From an uncultured Lachnospiraceae bacterium (GTDB lineage Bacteria > Bacillota > Clostridia > Lachnospirales > Lachnospiraceae), in the NCBI GenBank assembly GCA_910578555.1, contig CAJTPS010000012.1, positions 1 through 64,000 of the forward strand: a stretch of DNA of 64,000 bases, written 5' to 3'. Positions 43,360-52,783 of the stretch are shown here, in pieces; the first letter of the stretch is position 1, and each line of letters begins with the position of its first letter. Under the pieces are notes generated by a model. The model was not told where the DNA came from. It did no database searches and worked only from the letters and a program-made list of their open reading frames with translations. The position numbers and the translations under genes were made by a program.

Positions 43360-44289
43360 ATGGAGAGTCAACAGAACAGGAAAGAAAAAAATGCAAGCTT
43401 TAAATCGGGTTTTGCCACTCTGATCGGCAGACCCAATGTGGGGAAATCGACGCTGATGAATGCATTGATCGGCCAGAAGATCGCCATTACTTCTGACAGG
43501 CCGCAGACGACAAGGAATAAGATACAGACCGTGTATACTTCCGGGACGGGGCAGATTGTGTTCCTGGATACACCGGGCATACATAAGGCGAAGAACAAGC
43601 TGGGAAATTATATGGTAGGGGTGGCGGAGCGTACTTTGTCGGAGGTGGATGTGATCCTGTGGCTGGTGGAACCGACGGATTATATCGGCGCGGGAGAACG
43701 CCATATTATCGAGCAGCTTCAGAAGACAAGAACGCCGGTCATACTTGTTATTAACAAGATCGACACCGTGAGGAGGGAACTCATTCTTACCTTTATCGAT
43801 GCTTACCGGAAGCAGCTGGAATTCGCGGAGATCGTTCCGGTGTCCGCTCTGAAGAAGGACGGACTGGATACACTGATCGAATGCATTATGAAATATCTGC
43901 CTTACGGGGAACCTTTCTATGATGAGGATACGGTGACGGATCAGCCTATGCGGCAGATCGTGGCCGAACTGATTAGAGAGAAGGCGCTTCGGTGTCTGGA
44001 AGAGGAGATTCCACACGGTATCGCGGTCACGATAGAGATGATGAAGTTTAAGAAGCGTATTGTGGATATCGAGGCTACCATTGTCTGTGAACGGGAGTCC
44101 CATAAGGGGATTATCATCGGGAAACAGGGCAGCATGTTGAAAAAAATCGGTTCCATGGCCCGGCCGGACATAGAAGATCTGGTGGAATGTCAGGTCAATT
44201 TAAAGCTTTGGGTCAAGGTTAAGAAAGACTGGCGGGACAGTGATTATCTGCTGAAAAATTTCGGCTACAATCCGAAAGAAACAGAATAG
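43360..44289 (+). CDS. era: GTPase Era
   Basis: 309 residues from ATG 43360 (GGGGAAAG upstream). G1 GRPNVGKST, G2 region TTRNK, G3 DTPG, G4 NKID and a C-terminal KH domain with GIIIGKQGSMLKKIG are all present. Era binds the 3' end of 16S rRNA and helps assemble the 30S subunit. The order era - yqzL-like - recO is the standard Firmicute arrangement. Confidence 0.96.
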   Translation: MESQQNRKEKNASFKSGFATLIGRPNVGKSTLMNALIGQKIAITSDRPQTTRNKIQTVYTSGTGQIVFLDTPGIHKAKNKLGNYMVGVAERTLSEVDVILWLVEPTDYIGAGERHIIEQLQKTRTPVILVINKIDTVRRELILTFIDAYRKQLEFAEIVPVSALKKDGLDTLIECIMKYLPYGEPFYDEDTVTDQPMRQIVAELIREKALRCLEEEIPHGIAVTIEMMKFKKRIVDIEATIVCERESHKGIIIGKQGSMLKKIGSMARPDIEDLVECQVNLKLWVKVKKDWRDSDYLLKNFGYNPKETE

Positions 44290-44393
44290 AAAAAGCCGAA
44301 TCTGCGAACCCTAAACATTAGTATAGCGAGCTCGGATAAAGAGCCGCTATTCTGATGTATGACGAAATGATAAGAGAGGATTAGGGGCGTAAG

Positions 44394-44564
44394 ATGGATG
44401 AAACGGATTACTGGGCAAGGTTTATGGCAACCGGGAAAATAGATGACTTTCTGGCATACAGAAACGCGGAAGATGTGCGGACGGACCGCACGGGTAAAGA
44501 AACGTCAGGAGAACATTCTCATGCAGGAATATACACAGGTTACGGGAATGATTTTAAAGGCTGA
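44394..44564 (+). CDS. YqzL-like small protein between era and recO
   Basis: 56 residues from ATG 44394 (AGAGGATTAGGGGCGTAAG upstream). The core WARFMATGKIDDFLAYRN matches the pattern W..F..TG.i..YL.Y of the YqzL family, which sits between era and recO in Bacillus. Its last 44 bases overlap the start of recO in another frame, so the two are translationally coupled. The C-terminal half is longer than usual for the family. Confidence 0.7.
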   Translation: MDETDYWARFMATGKIDDFLAYRNAEDVRTDRTGKETSGEHSHAGIYTGYGNDFKG

Positions 44565-45168
44565 GCCGATCGGTGAATATGATAAAAGGATCGTAATGTT
44601 GACGAAGGAGAAAGGTAAAATTTCGGCGTTTGCGAGGGGAGCGCGCAAGCAGGGCAGCAGGCTTCTCGCGGCGACGAATCCTTTCTCCTTCGGGGAGTTT
44701 AAGCTGTATGCCGGCAGAAGTTCCTATAATATTACGGATGCGGCGATCAGCAATTATTTTGAGGGACTGCGGGAAGATTTTGAGGGTGCATATTACGGGA
44801 TGTACTTTTTGGAGTTGATGGATTATTATACGAGAGAGAACAATGATGAAAGGGAAATGCTGGGGCTGCTGTATCAGTCGCTTCGGGCTCTTTTGCATAC
44901 GGGATTGTCCAATCGTCTGGTCCGTTACATATTCGAAATGAAAGCCATGGTATTAAACGGTGAATTTCCGGGGATTCCAACCGGAAAGACATGGGACAGG
45001 TCTACCGAGTATGCAGTGGATTATATTGTGCATTCCGGCATTGAGAAGCTGTATACTTTTACCGTGACGCCTGAAGTATTAGCACAGCTTCGGGAGATTG
45101 CGGACGATTACCGCATGCGATATCTTGACAGAACGTTTAAAAGTCTTGAAATTGTGGATAATCTTTAA
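44521..45168 (+). CDS. recO: DNA repair protein RecO
   Basis: 215 residues from ATG 44521, after TCAGGAGAACATTCTC. The N-terminal OB-fold (VTGMILKAEPIGEYDKRIVMLTKEKGKISAFARGARK) and helical C-terminal domain are recognisable. RecO anneals SSB-coated DNA and helps load RecA with RecR. The protein is shorter than most RecO and has no four-Cys zinc finger; the region that would hold it is NGEFPGIPTG without cysteines. Confidence 0.92.
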   Translation: MQEYTQVTGMILKAEPIGEYDKRIVMLTKEKGKISAFARGARKQGSRLLAATNPFSFGEFKLYAGRSSYNITDAAISNYFEGLREDFEGAYYGMYFLELMDYYTRENNDEREMLGLLYQSLRALLHTGLSNRLVRYIFEMKAMVLNGEFPGIPTGKTWDRSTEYAVDYIVHSGIEKLYTFTVTPEVLAQLREIADDYRMRYLDRTFKSLEIVDNL

Positions 45169-45220
45169 TATAATGTAATGCAGTATATCAGCGGATTAGA
45201 GTCGACCGGAGGGGAAATTT

Positions 45221-45856
45221 ATGCGAAGAGGGAGAGCGGTTCTGCTTATTGCGGCAATTGCCTGCGGGCTTGCGGGCTGTGGTCGGAGTAAAATACCGGA
45301 AGTGAGTTCTGTTTCCATCGGTAAGGATGGGGGTATTGTCCAGCAGATCGTGGGCAGTTTTGAACAGGACTATTATGACATGGACAGTCTGGAAGCGCTT
45401 GCAGCGCAGCGGGTGTCGGAGTACTGTGCGGACAGCGGTAAGGACAGTGTCGTGCTCGAAGCTGTCGAGGAGGAGGACAATAGCGTCCTGCTGCAGTTTC
45501 GTTATGCTGCCGATCAGGATTACCATGATTTTAATCACAGGGAACTGTTCGTCGGAACGCTGGAGGAAGCGGGCAGTCAGGGATACGGATTGGAGGGGAT
45601 CGCTTTTATCTCGACGGACGGCAAGCCGATGGAACTGGGATATATGGATGATCATGAGAAGACGAAGATCGTGATCATCGGCACGAAACCTTCGGAGGAG
45701 CTGGTGCTGAATACTTATGGAAAGGTACTCTATATTAACCAGACTGCTACGAGCGATCTGGATGTGGCTTTCGCCGGTAAGAAGGGGGTGCGCATTACAC
45801 ACCCGTCCACGGAAGAGAACGATGAGAGTGTTTTATCTTATATTGTATTCGAATAA
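45221..45856 (+). CDS. Lipoprotein of unknown function
   Basis: 211 residues. The signal ends in LAGC at residue 20, so it is lipid-anchored outside the membrane. The mature part is acidic, about 190 residues, with no recognised domain. It lies between recO and glyS and is probably co-transcribed with recO. GAGGGGAAATTT upstream is a good ribosome site. Confidence 0.8.
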   Translation: MRRGRAVLLIAAIACGLAGCGRSKIPEVSSVSIGKDGGIVQQIVGSFEQDYYDMDSLEALAAQRVSEYCADSGKDSVVLEAVEEEDNSVLLQFRYAADQDYHDFNHRELFVGTLEEAGSQGYGLEGIAFISTDGKPMELGYMDDHEKTKIVIIGTKPSEELVLNTYGKVLYINQTATSDLDVAFAGKKGVRITHPSTEENDESVLSYIVFE

Positions 45857-45878
45857 TATATCAAATCAAGAATGATAA

Positions 45879-45901
45879 GATTGAAAATTAAATTTTCAAT
45901 C
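45879..45901. repeat. 10-bp perfect inverted repeat immediately upstream of glyS
   Basis: GATTGAAAAT and ATTTTCAATC are exact reverse complements three bases apart, ending 10 bases before the glyS Shine-Dalgarno. It could be an operator or an RNA hairpin close to the ribosome site. Confidence 0.55.
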
Positions 45902-45919
45902 GCGGAAACGGAGGAAATT

Positions 45920-47308
45920 ATGGAAAAGACAATGGAGAAGATCGTGGCGTTATCGAAGGCGAGAGGGTTCGTGTATCCTGGTTCGGAGATTTACGGAGGA
46001 CTGGCGAACACATGGGACTTCGGTAACCTGGGTGTGGAACTCAAGAACAATATCAAGAAAGCATGGTGGCAGAAGTTCGTGATGGAAAGCCCCTATAATG
46101 TGGGTGTGGACTGTGCCATCTTAATGAATCCGCAGACATGGGTTGCCAGCGGACATCTGGGCAGCTTCTCCGATCCGCTGATGGATTGTAAGGAATGTCA
46201 TGAAAGATTCCGTGCGGATAAGATCATAGAAGACTATGTTGCAGAGCAGGGCATGACGCTCGACAGTTCCGTGGACGGCTGGAGCCAGCAGGAGATGAAA
46301 GACTTTATCGAGGAACATAACATTCCCTGTCCGACTTGCGGCAAACATAACTTTACGGATATCAGACAGTTCAATCTGATGTTCAAGACCTTCCAGGGCG
46401 TCACAGAGGACGCGAAGAATACTGTATATCTGCGTCCGGAGACAGCGCAGGGTATTTTTGTCAACTTTAAAAATGTACAGAGAACCTCCCGCAAGAAGAT
46501 TCCGTTCGGCATCTGTCAGGTGGGTAAATCTTTCAGAAACGAGATCACACCCGGCAACTTTATCTTCCGCGTGAGAGAGTTCGAACAGATGGAGATGGAG
46601 TTCTTCTGTGAGCCGGATACGGATCTGGAATGGTTTGCATACTGGAAACAGTATTGTATCGACTTCTTAAAGAGTCTGGGAATGAAAGAGGAGGAGATGC
46701 GCGTCCGCGACCACGATCCGGAAGAACTTTCCTTCTACTCCAAGGCAACCACGGATATCGAGTTCCTGTTCCCCTTCGGCTGGGGTGAACTGTGGGGCAT
46801 AGCGGACAGAACGAACTATGACCTGACGCAGCATCAGAATACTTCCGGCGAGGATATGTCTTATTTTGACGATACGAAGAATGAGAAATATATTCCTTAT
46901 GTTATTGAGCCGTCGCTGGGTGTGGAGAGACTTTTCCTGGCGGTATTGTGTGGTGCATATGACGAGGAAGAGATCGGTGAGGGAGACGTGCGTACCGTGC
47001 TGCATTTCCATCCGGCACTGGCACCGGTGAAGATTGGTGTGCTGCCGCTTTCCAAGAAGTTAAATGAGGGCGCGGAGAAGATCTTTACGCAGCTTTCCAA
47101 AAAATATAACTGTGAGTTTGATGACAGAGGCAATATCGGAAAGAGATACCGCAGACAGGACGAGATCGGCACACCATTCTGTGTTACATATGATTTCGAT
47201 TCCGAGACGGACGGCTGTGTGACGGTAAGATTCCGTGATTCCATGGAGCAGGAGCGTATCGCAATCACAGAGCTGGATGCGTATTTTGCGGATAAATTCA
47301 CGTTTTGA
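45920..47308 (+). CDS. glyS: Glycyl-tRNA synthetase (single-chain, eukaryote/archaeal-like)
   Basis: 462 residues from ATG 45920 after GGAGGAAATT. It is class II: RGFVYPGSEIYGGLANTWDFGNLGVELKNN at the N-terminus, TAQGIFVNFKNV and GKSFRNEITPGNFIFRVREFEQME (motif 2), and EPSLGVERLFLAVL (motif 3). A Cys-rich insert (CKECH...CPTCGK) is present, and a C-terminal anticodon-binding domain follows. It charges tRNA-Gly. This is the homodimeric type, not the alpha2beta2 GlyQS. Confidence 0.95.
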   Translation: MEKTMEKIVALSKARGFVYPGSEIYGGLANTWDFGNLGVELKNNIKKAWWQKFVMESPYNVGVDCAILMNPQTWVASGHLGSFSDPLMDCKECHERFRADKIIEDYVAEQGMTLDSSVDGWSQQEMKDFIEEHNIPCPTCGKHNFTDIRQFNLMFKTFQGVTEDAKNTVYLRPETAQGIFVNFKNVQRTSRKKIPFGICQVGKSFRNEITPGNFIFRVREFEQMEMEFFCEPDTDLEWFAYWKQYCIDFLKSLGMKEEEMRVRDHDPEELSFYSKATTDIEFLFPFGWGELWGIADRTNYDLTQHQNTSGEDMSYFDDTKNEKYIPYVIEPSLGVERLFLAVLCGAYDEEEIGEGDVRTVLHFHPALAPVKIGVLPLSKKLNEGAEKIFTQLSKKYNCEFDDRGNIGKRYRRQDEIGTPFCVTYDFDSETDGCVTVRFRDSMEQERIAITELDAYFADKFTF

Positions 47309-47439
47309 TGATATGCTCAGACGAGGGCAACCTTTTGTTTCACAGGAAAGTGTATCCTATGAAATAAAAGCCCTTCGGGCAATGATGAGCAGCTGTATGG
47401 TACAGAGACGACATAAATGAGAAAGGATAGAGAACTACG

Positions 47440-50079
47440 ATGAAACCTTATGGTGTAAATGAGTTGAGGAGGATGTTTCTTGAATTTTTTGAGAGCAAGG
47501 ATCATTTGAAGATGAAGAGTTTTTCGCTGGTGCCGCACAATGACAACAGTCTGCTGCTGATCAATTCGGGTATGGCGCCGCTGAAACCTTATTTTACGGG
47601 ACAGGAGATTCCGCCCAGAAGACGTGTTACCACATGTCAGAAATGTATCCGGACAGGAGATCTGGAGAATGTGGGCAAGACGGCAAGACACGGCACCTTC
47701 TTTGAGATGCTGGGCAACTTTTCTTTCGGCGATTACTTTAAACACGAGGCGATCGCATGGAGCTGGGAGTTTCTGACAGAGGTGGTCGGTCTGGATGCGG
47801 ACAGACTCTATCCTTCTATCTATGAGAATGATGAAGAGGCATTTGAGATCTGGAATAAGGAGATCGGTATTGCACCGGAGCGGATCTATCGTTTCGGCAA
47901 GGAAGACAATTTCTGGGAGCATGGTTCCGGTCCCTGCGGCCCCTGTTCGGAGATTTATTATGACCGGGGCGAGAAGTACGGCTGCGGCAAGCCCGGCTGC
48001 ACGGTAGGCTGTGACTGCGATCGCTATATGGAGATCTGGAACAACGTGTTTACCCAGTTTGACAATGACGGCAAGGGTAATTATACAGAACTGGTGCAGA
48101 AGAATATTGATACCGGAATGGGACTGGAGAGACTGGCGTCTGCCGTGCAGGACGTGGATTCCATTTTTGACGTGGACACAGTGCTTGCACTGAGAACAAG
48201 AGTGTGCGAGATTGCCGGTGTAGAATATAAGAAGGATTACGACACGGATGTGTCGATCCGCATTATCACGGATCATATTCGCTCGGCTACGTTTATGATC
48301 TCGGACGGCATCATGCCCTCTAACGAGGGACGGGGATATGTGCTTCGCCGTATCATTCGCCGCGCGGCGCGTCAGGGCAGAAAGTTAGGCATAAACGGTA
48401 CATTCCTGTCGAATCTTGCGGGTACGGTGATCGAAGGCTCCAGGGACGGTTATCCGGAACTGGAAGAAAAGAAAGAGTTCATCTTCAATGCACTTACGCA
48501 GGAAGAAAACAAATTTAATAAGACGATTGATCAGGGGCTTACGATCTTAAATGAGATGGCGGATGCGGTAGCGGCTTCGGGCAGTAAAGAACTGGGCGGC
48601 GCAGAGGCGTTTAAATTGTATGACACTTACGGATTCCCGCTTGACTTAACGAAGGAAATCCTGGAAGAAAAAGGATTTACGGTGGATGAGGAAGGCTTCA
48701 GGGCATGTATGCAGGAACAGAAAGAGAAGGCCCGCAAGGCGCGTAAGGTTACCAATTATATGGGTGCTGACGTGACTGTATATGAGTCCATCGATCCGTC
48801 CCTGACCACGGAGTTTGTAGGGTACAACTGTCTGACATGTGACTCTATAGTGACGGTGCTTACCACGGAAACGGAACTGGTGGAGGCTCTGACGGATGGT
48901 GAAGTGGGAACCATTATTACGGAGCAGACACCGTTCTATGCTACCATGGGCGGTCAGGAGGGCGATATCGGTCTGATCACCACGGCAGACGGAGAATTTA
49001 GAGTGGAGAATACTATCAGGCTGTCGGGCGGCAAGGCAGGTCATATCGGTAAGATGACGAAGGGTATGATCAAGGCGGGAGATACTGTGACCCTGTCGGT
49101 GGATACTGCAAGAAGAAGTAATACGTGCAGGAACCACAGCGCGACACATTTATTGCAGAAAGCGCTTCGGGAGGTGCTCGGCAATCATGTGGAACAGGCA
49201 GGTTCCTATCAGGACGGAGAGAGAACGCGTTTTGATTTCTCACATCCTGCGGCGATGACGCCGGAGGAAATCCGCAAAGTCGAACAGATTGTCAATGAGC
49301 AGATTGCGGAGAATCTGGCAGTCGAGACAAAGGTTATGACCATAGAGGAAGCGAAGCAGTCGGGCGCGATGGCGCTTTTCGGAGAAAAATACGGCGAGAC
49401 CGTCAGGGTCGTGCAGATGGGAGATTTCTCGAAAGAACTGTGCGGTGGTACGCATGTAAAATCCACCGGTATGATCGGCTCCTTCAAGATTCTGTCCGAG
49501 TCGGGCGTGGCGGCAGGCGTGCGCCGTATCGAAGCTGTGACGGGCAGCAATGTTGCGGCATATTATCAGAAGCTGGAAGAACAGCTTCATGAGGCGGCGA
49601 AAGTGCTGAAGACATCTCCTTCCAATCTGGTGGAGCGCTGCGAACACCTGGTGGCGGAGATGAAAGCGCTGCAGAGCGAGAACGAGTCGCTAAAGAGCAA
49701 GGCGGCTAAGGATGCGCTCGGCGACGTAATGGATCAGGTACAGAAAGTAAAAGGCGTGAAGCTGCTTGCTTCTAAGGTTGCGGGTGTCGATATGAACGGT
49801 CTGCGCGAACTCGGCGATCAGTTAAAGGAGAAATTAGGAGAAGGCGTAGTAGTGCTGATCTCTGAGAATGACGGCAAGGTGAATATGATCGCCATGGCGA
49901 CAGACGGCGCGATGGGACAGGGCGCTCATGCGGGAAATCTGATCAAAGGAATTGCCGCGCTGGTAGGCGGCGGCGGTGGCGGCCGTTCGAATATGGCACA
50001 GGCCGGCGGTAAGAATCCGGCGGGTATTGATGCCGCAATTTCGGAGTGCGCTAAGGTATTAGAGGGTCAGATTCAGTAA
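47440..50079 (+). CDS. alaS: Alanyl-tRNA synthetase
   Basis: 879 residues, full length. Class II core at about 1-240 (NELRRMFLEFFESKDHLKMKSFSLVP, with GPCGPCSEIYYDRG), tRNA-recognition region, editing domain with zinc ligands HSATHLL and CGGTHVK, and a C-terminal DHHA1 domain ending in GGGGGGRSNMAQAGGKNP. It charges tRNA-Ala and hydrolyses mischarged Ser/Gly. A GCAACCTTTTGTT box lies at 47327, in the 130-base gap after glyS. Confidence 0.96.
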   Translation: MKPYGVNELRRMFLEFFESKDHLKMKSFSLVPHNDNSLLLINSGMAPLKPYFTGQEIPPRRRVTTCQKCIRTGDLENVGKTARHGTFFEMLGNFSFGDYFKHEAIAWSWEFLTEVVGLDADRLYPSIYENDEEAFEIWNKEIGIAPERIYRFGKEDNFWEHGSGPCGPCSEIYYDRGEKYGCGKPGCTVGCDCDRYMEIWNNVFTQFDNDGKGNYTELVQKNIDTGMGLERLASAVQDVDSIFDVDTVLALRTRVCEIAGVEYKKDYDTDVSIRIITDHIRSATFMISDGIMPSNEGRGYVLRRIIRRAARQGRKLGINGTFLSNLAGTVIEGSRDGYPELEEKKEFIFNALTQEENKFNKTIDQGLTILNEMADAVAASGSKELGGAEAFKLYDTYGFPLDLTKEILEEKGFTVDEEGFRACMQEQKEKARKARKVTNYMGADVTVYESIDPSLTTEFVGYNCLTCDSIVTVLTTETELVEALTDGEVGTIITEQTPFYATMGGQEGDIGLITTADGEFRVENTIRLSGGKAGHIGKMTKGMIKAGDTVTLSVDTARRSNTCRNHSATHLLQKALREVLGNHVEQAGSYQDGERTRFDFSHPAAMTPEEIRKVEQIVNEQIAENLAVETKVMTIEEAKQSGAMALFGEKYGETVRVVQMGDFSKELCGGTHVKSTGMIGSFKILSESGVAAGVRRIEAVTGSNVAAYYQKLEEQLHEAAKVLKTSPSNLVERCEHLVAEMKALQSENESLKSKAAKDALGDVMDQVQKVKGVKLLASKVAGVDMNGLRELGDQLKEKLGEGVVVLISENDGKVNMIAMATDGAMGQGAHAGNLIKGIAALVGGGGGGRSNMAQAGGKNPAGIDAAISECAKVLEGQIQ

Positions 50080-50094
50080 ATTTCGAAATAGTAG

Positions 50095-50122
50095 TTGACT
50101 CATAACCAAAATGTGGTATAAT
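50095..50122 (+). promoter_or_regulatory. Sigma-A promoter for rpsU
   Basis: TTGACT (50095), 16 bases, TATAAT (50117). Confidence 0.85.
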
Positions 50123-50216
50123 TTGTGTTGTGTGTAGAAACACGGGCGCGTAAGCGCAGAAATAACCCAATCAGTCGAAATGCTTGTTCGGGACTGAAGG
50201 GAGGTCAGGTGCGAGA

Positions 50217-50393
50217 ATGTCAAACGTAATCGTTAAAGAGAACGAAACTTTGGATAGTGCATTACGTCGTTTCAAGAGAAGCTGCGCGAAAGCCGGTATC
50301 CAGCAGGAGATTCGTAAAAGAGAGCATTACGAGAAGCCCAGCGTAAGACGTAAGAAGAAGTCCGAAGCAGCCAGAAAACGTAAATACAACTAA
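50217..50393 (+). CDS. rpsU: Ribosomal protein S21
   Basis: 58 residues from ATG 50217 behind GGGAGGTCAGGTGCGAG. The S21 pattern is complete: VIVKENETLDSALRRFKRSC, then EIRKREHYEKPSVRRKKKSEAARKR. It is a 30S subunit protein close to the anti-Shine-Dalgarno. It has its own promoter and terminator. Confidence 0.96.
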   Translation: MSNVIVKENETLDSALRRFKRSCAKAGIQQEIRKREHYEKPSVRRKKKSEAARKRKYN

Positions 50394-50405
50394 GTAAAAG
50401 CATGG

Positions 50406-50445
50406 AACAGACTCAGAAGTGATTTTGAGTCTGTTTTTCTTTTTT
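50406..50445 (+). terminator. Rho-independent terminator after rpsU
   Basis: AACAGACTCA and TGAGTCTGTT pair around a short loop, followed by a T-rich run. Confidence 0.88.
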
Positions 50446-50506
50446 GCTCATATCCGTTGTCCCATGGCAATATGTATAGTACATAACAGAGTATTTAGGA
50501 GTGACA

Positions 50507-51694
50507 ATGTTGCGAAAAACAGGAAAGCGTATTGCGATATGGTTTCTACTGGGCTGTCTGATATTGCAGGCAGGATTTGTGTGTATGCCGATGTGTGTAT
50601 GGGCGGCGCCGGATGTTGCGACACCATCTTATATCGTGATGGAGGCATCTACCGGACAGGTGGTCTGCGAACAGGATGCAGATTCGAAACGGAGTCCCGC
50701 CAGCATCACGAAGATCATGACGCTGCTGATCATTTTTGAACATTTGAAGAGCGGACGAATCAGGCTGGAGGATCAGGTTACGACCAGCGCTTATGCAAAA
50801 TCTATGGGCGGGTCACAGGTGTTTCTGGAAGAAGGGGAAACACAGACACTTAATACGATGATCAAATGCATTGCCGTTGCATCCGGCAATGATGCCAGCG
50901 TTGCGGTGGCGGAGTACATAGCGGGCAGTGAGGGGGAGTTTGTTAAGTTAATGAATGAGAAGGCGGAGGAACTGGGTATGCAGAACACCCACTTCGAGGA
51001 CTGCTGCGGCCTGACGGATTCCGACGGTCATTATTCTTCCGCCAAAGATGTTGCAATCATGTCGCGGGAATTGATTACGAAGTATCCGGAAGTTTTTGAG
51101 TATACTAAGATCTGGATGGAGGACATTGAGCATAAAACGGCGCAGGGTACTTCTTCCTTCACGCTGTCGAGCACTAACAAGCTGCTTAAGCAGTATGAGT
51201 GGACGACGGGGCTTAAGACCGGTTCTACTTCAAAAGCGCTGTATTGTCTGTCGGCGACGGCGGACAGAGACGGTATGGAACTGATCGCGGTGGTGATGGC
51301 GGCGCCGGACCCCAAGACTCGTTTTCAGGATGCCATAACGCTGCTGAATTATGGGTACAGCGTCAGCCGGATGTACACGGACGACAATAAAGATCCGCTT
51401 CCGGAACAGAAGGTGGAAGGCGGCATCGAGGATGTCGTACAGTTAACTTATGCGGGACCGTTTGACTATCTGGACACGCAGGGGAGTAATTTAAGTGAAA
51501 TACAAAAGGAGATCAGTCTGCCGGACCTCGTGCAGGCGCCCGTGGCGGAAGGGGATGCCATCGGCGAAGCCGTCTATAAACTGAACGGAACGCGGATCGG
51601 AAGTGTGTCGATCCTGGCGGCAAAAGGGGTAGATAGAGCGGAATATAAGGATTACTGGAAAAAGGTGTGGATACTGTATCTGATGAAGCGATAG
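50507..51694 (+). CDS. D-alanyl-D-alanine carboxypeptidase (DacF-like, class A low-molecular-weight PBP)
   Basis: 395 residues from ATG 50507 (TAGGAG upstream). A signal peptide ends near residue 33 (CVWAAPD). Catalytic motifs are SxxK in SPASITKIM, SxN in VASGNDASVA, and KTG in TGLKTGSTSKA. A PBP5-type C-terminal beta domain and a hydrophobic terminal anchor (VWILYLM) follow. It trims the terminal D-Ala from peptidoglycan stem peptides. A second, divergent paralogue lies at 55231. Confidence 0.93.
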   Translation: MLRKTGKRIAIWFLLGCLILQAGFVCMPMCVWAAPDVATPSYIVMEASTGQVVCEQDADSKRSPASITKIMTLLIIFEHLKSGRIRLEDQVTTSAYAKSMGGSQVFLEEGETQTLNTMIKCIAVASGNDASVAVAEYIAGSEGEFVKLMNEKAEELGMQNTHFEDCCGLTDSDGHYSSAKDVAIMSRELITKYPEVFEYTKIWMEDIEHKTAQGTSSFTLSSTNKLLKQYEWTTGLKTGSTSKALYCLSATADRDGMELIAVVMAAPDPKTRFQDAITLLNYGYSVSRMYTDDNKDPLPEQKVEGGIEDVVQLTYAGPFDYLDTQGSNLSEIQKEISLPDLVQAPVAEGDAIGEAVYKLNGTRIGSVSILAAKGVDRAEYKDYWKKVWILYLMKR

Positions 51695-51805
51695 GGGATA
51701 CGGTGAACGGGCCGCAGAATATGGAAGCCTTCCGTGCAGATGAAAGCTAATCTCTTCATCTGCGCCGGGTACCGGCTGTACATAGATAGAACACAAGTTC
51801 ACAGA

Positions 51806-51835
51806 TTGCGGGAATCTGCTGCGGTATGATATACT
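51806..51835 (+). promoter_or_regulatory. Sigma-A promoter for the phosphoesterase gene
   Basis: TTGCGG (51806), 18 bases, TATACT (51830), about 70 bases before ATG 51910. Confidence 0.6.
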
Positions 51836-51909
51836 GTAACAGTTGTGTAGATACGGCGTGAGCGGGAATACGCAGGTTTCTACAGTGGTTTGAGGTGGAG
51901 AAAACATAT

Positions 51910-52767
51910 ATGACAGAGGTAATATTGATTTGTATGGCGGCGGTGATCATACTGTGCCTGCTCATATCGCTGTACGACTGTAACAGATTTGTTACGGTAC
52001 GGTATGAGGTCACATCGGGTAAGCTCACAAAGCCATGCAAACTGGTTCTGCTTTCCGATCTGCATAACAAATCGTACGGTAAAGATCACGGGAAGCTGAT
52101 TAGGGAAATAGACAGGATATCTCCGGATGTGATTCTTACGGCGGGGGATATGCTGACAGCGGTACAGGATACGCCCTGTGAAAAAGCGCTGTCGTTGATG
52201 CGGCAGCTGTCTTCCCGCTATCAGATCTATTACGGTCTGGGGAATCATGAACAACGGCTGCATCAATACCCGGAACAGTTTGGCACGGTATATGATGACT
52301 ATGTGAAAGAGTTGTCGGATTGCGGAATTACGATACTGATTAATGCGAACACTTATCTGCCGGAGTACAATGTGGCGGTCTGCGGTTCTGCGATCGACAG
52401 ACAGTATTACCGGAAATTTCGAAAACAACCCATGCAGACGGGATATCTCCCGAAGATATTAGGCAGACCGCTGGAGGGTGCATGTCAGATTCTGATTGCG
52501 CATACGCCGCAGTATTTTGAAGAGTATGCGGCTTGGGGCGCGGATCTGGTTGTATCCGGGCATGTGCACGGCGGCATTATGCGGCTGCCTGTGCTGGGGG
52601 GTGTGTTGTCGCCGAACATGACTCTTTTTCCGAAATATGACGGCGGACGGTTTATACATGGGAAATCCGTAATGATTTTAAGCAGAGGACTCGGCACACA
52701 TACGGTGCCGCTCAGGATCTTTAATCCGGCGGAACTTGTGGTGATCGATCTTCTTCCTGCAAAATAG
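51910..52767 (+). CDS. Membrane-anchored metallophosphoesterase
   Basis: 285 residues from ATG 51910 (GAGGTGGAG upstream). An N-terminal membrane helix (ILICMAAVIILCLLISLY) is followed by a calcineurin-like fold: LLSDLHN, TAGDM, GLGNHE, IAHTP and VVSGHVHGG, the five metal-ligand motifs. Similar proteins (YkuE type) act on phospholipids or nucleotides at the membrane. scpA begins 16 bases downstream, so it may be in the same operon. Confidence 0.9.
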   Translation: MTEVILICMAAVIILCLLISLYDCNRFVTVRYEVTSGKLTKPCKLVLLSDLHNKSYGKDHGKLIREIDRISPDVILTAGDMLTAVQDTPCEKALSLMRQLSSRYQIYYGLGNHEQRLHQYPEQFGTVYDDYVKELSDCGITILINANTYLPEYNVAVCGSAIDRQYYRKFRKQPMQTGYLPKILGRPLEGACQILIAHTPQYFEEYAAWGADLVVSGHVHGGIMRLPVLGGVLSPNMTLFPKYDGGRFIHGKSVMILSRGLGTHTVPLRIFNPAELVVIDLLPAK

Positions 52768-52783
52768 AAAGGACAAGCTTGCG

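Noticed and set aside
47309..47439. T-box leader for alaS
   Set aside because: Only 130 bases are available, and no T-box sequence or terminator/antiterminator pair is visible. The 63-base gap before glyS is also too short.
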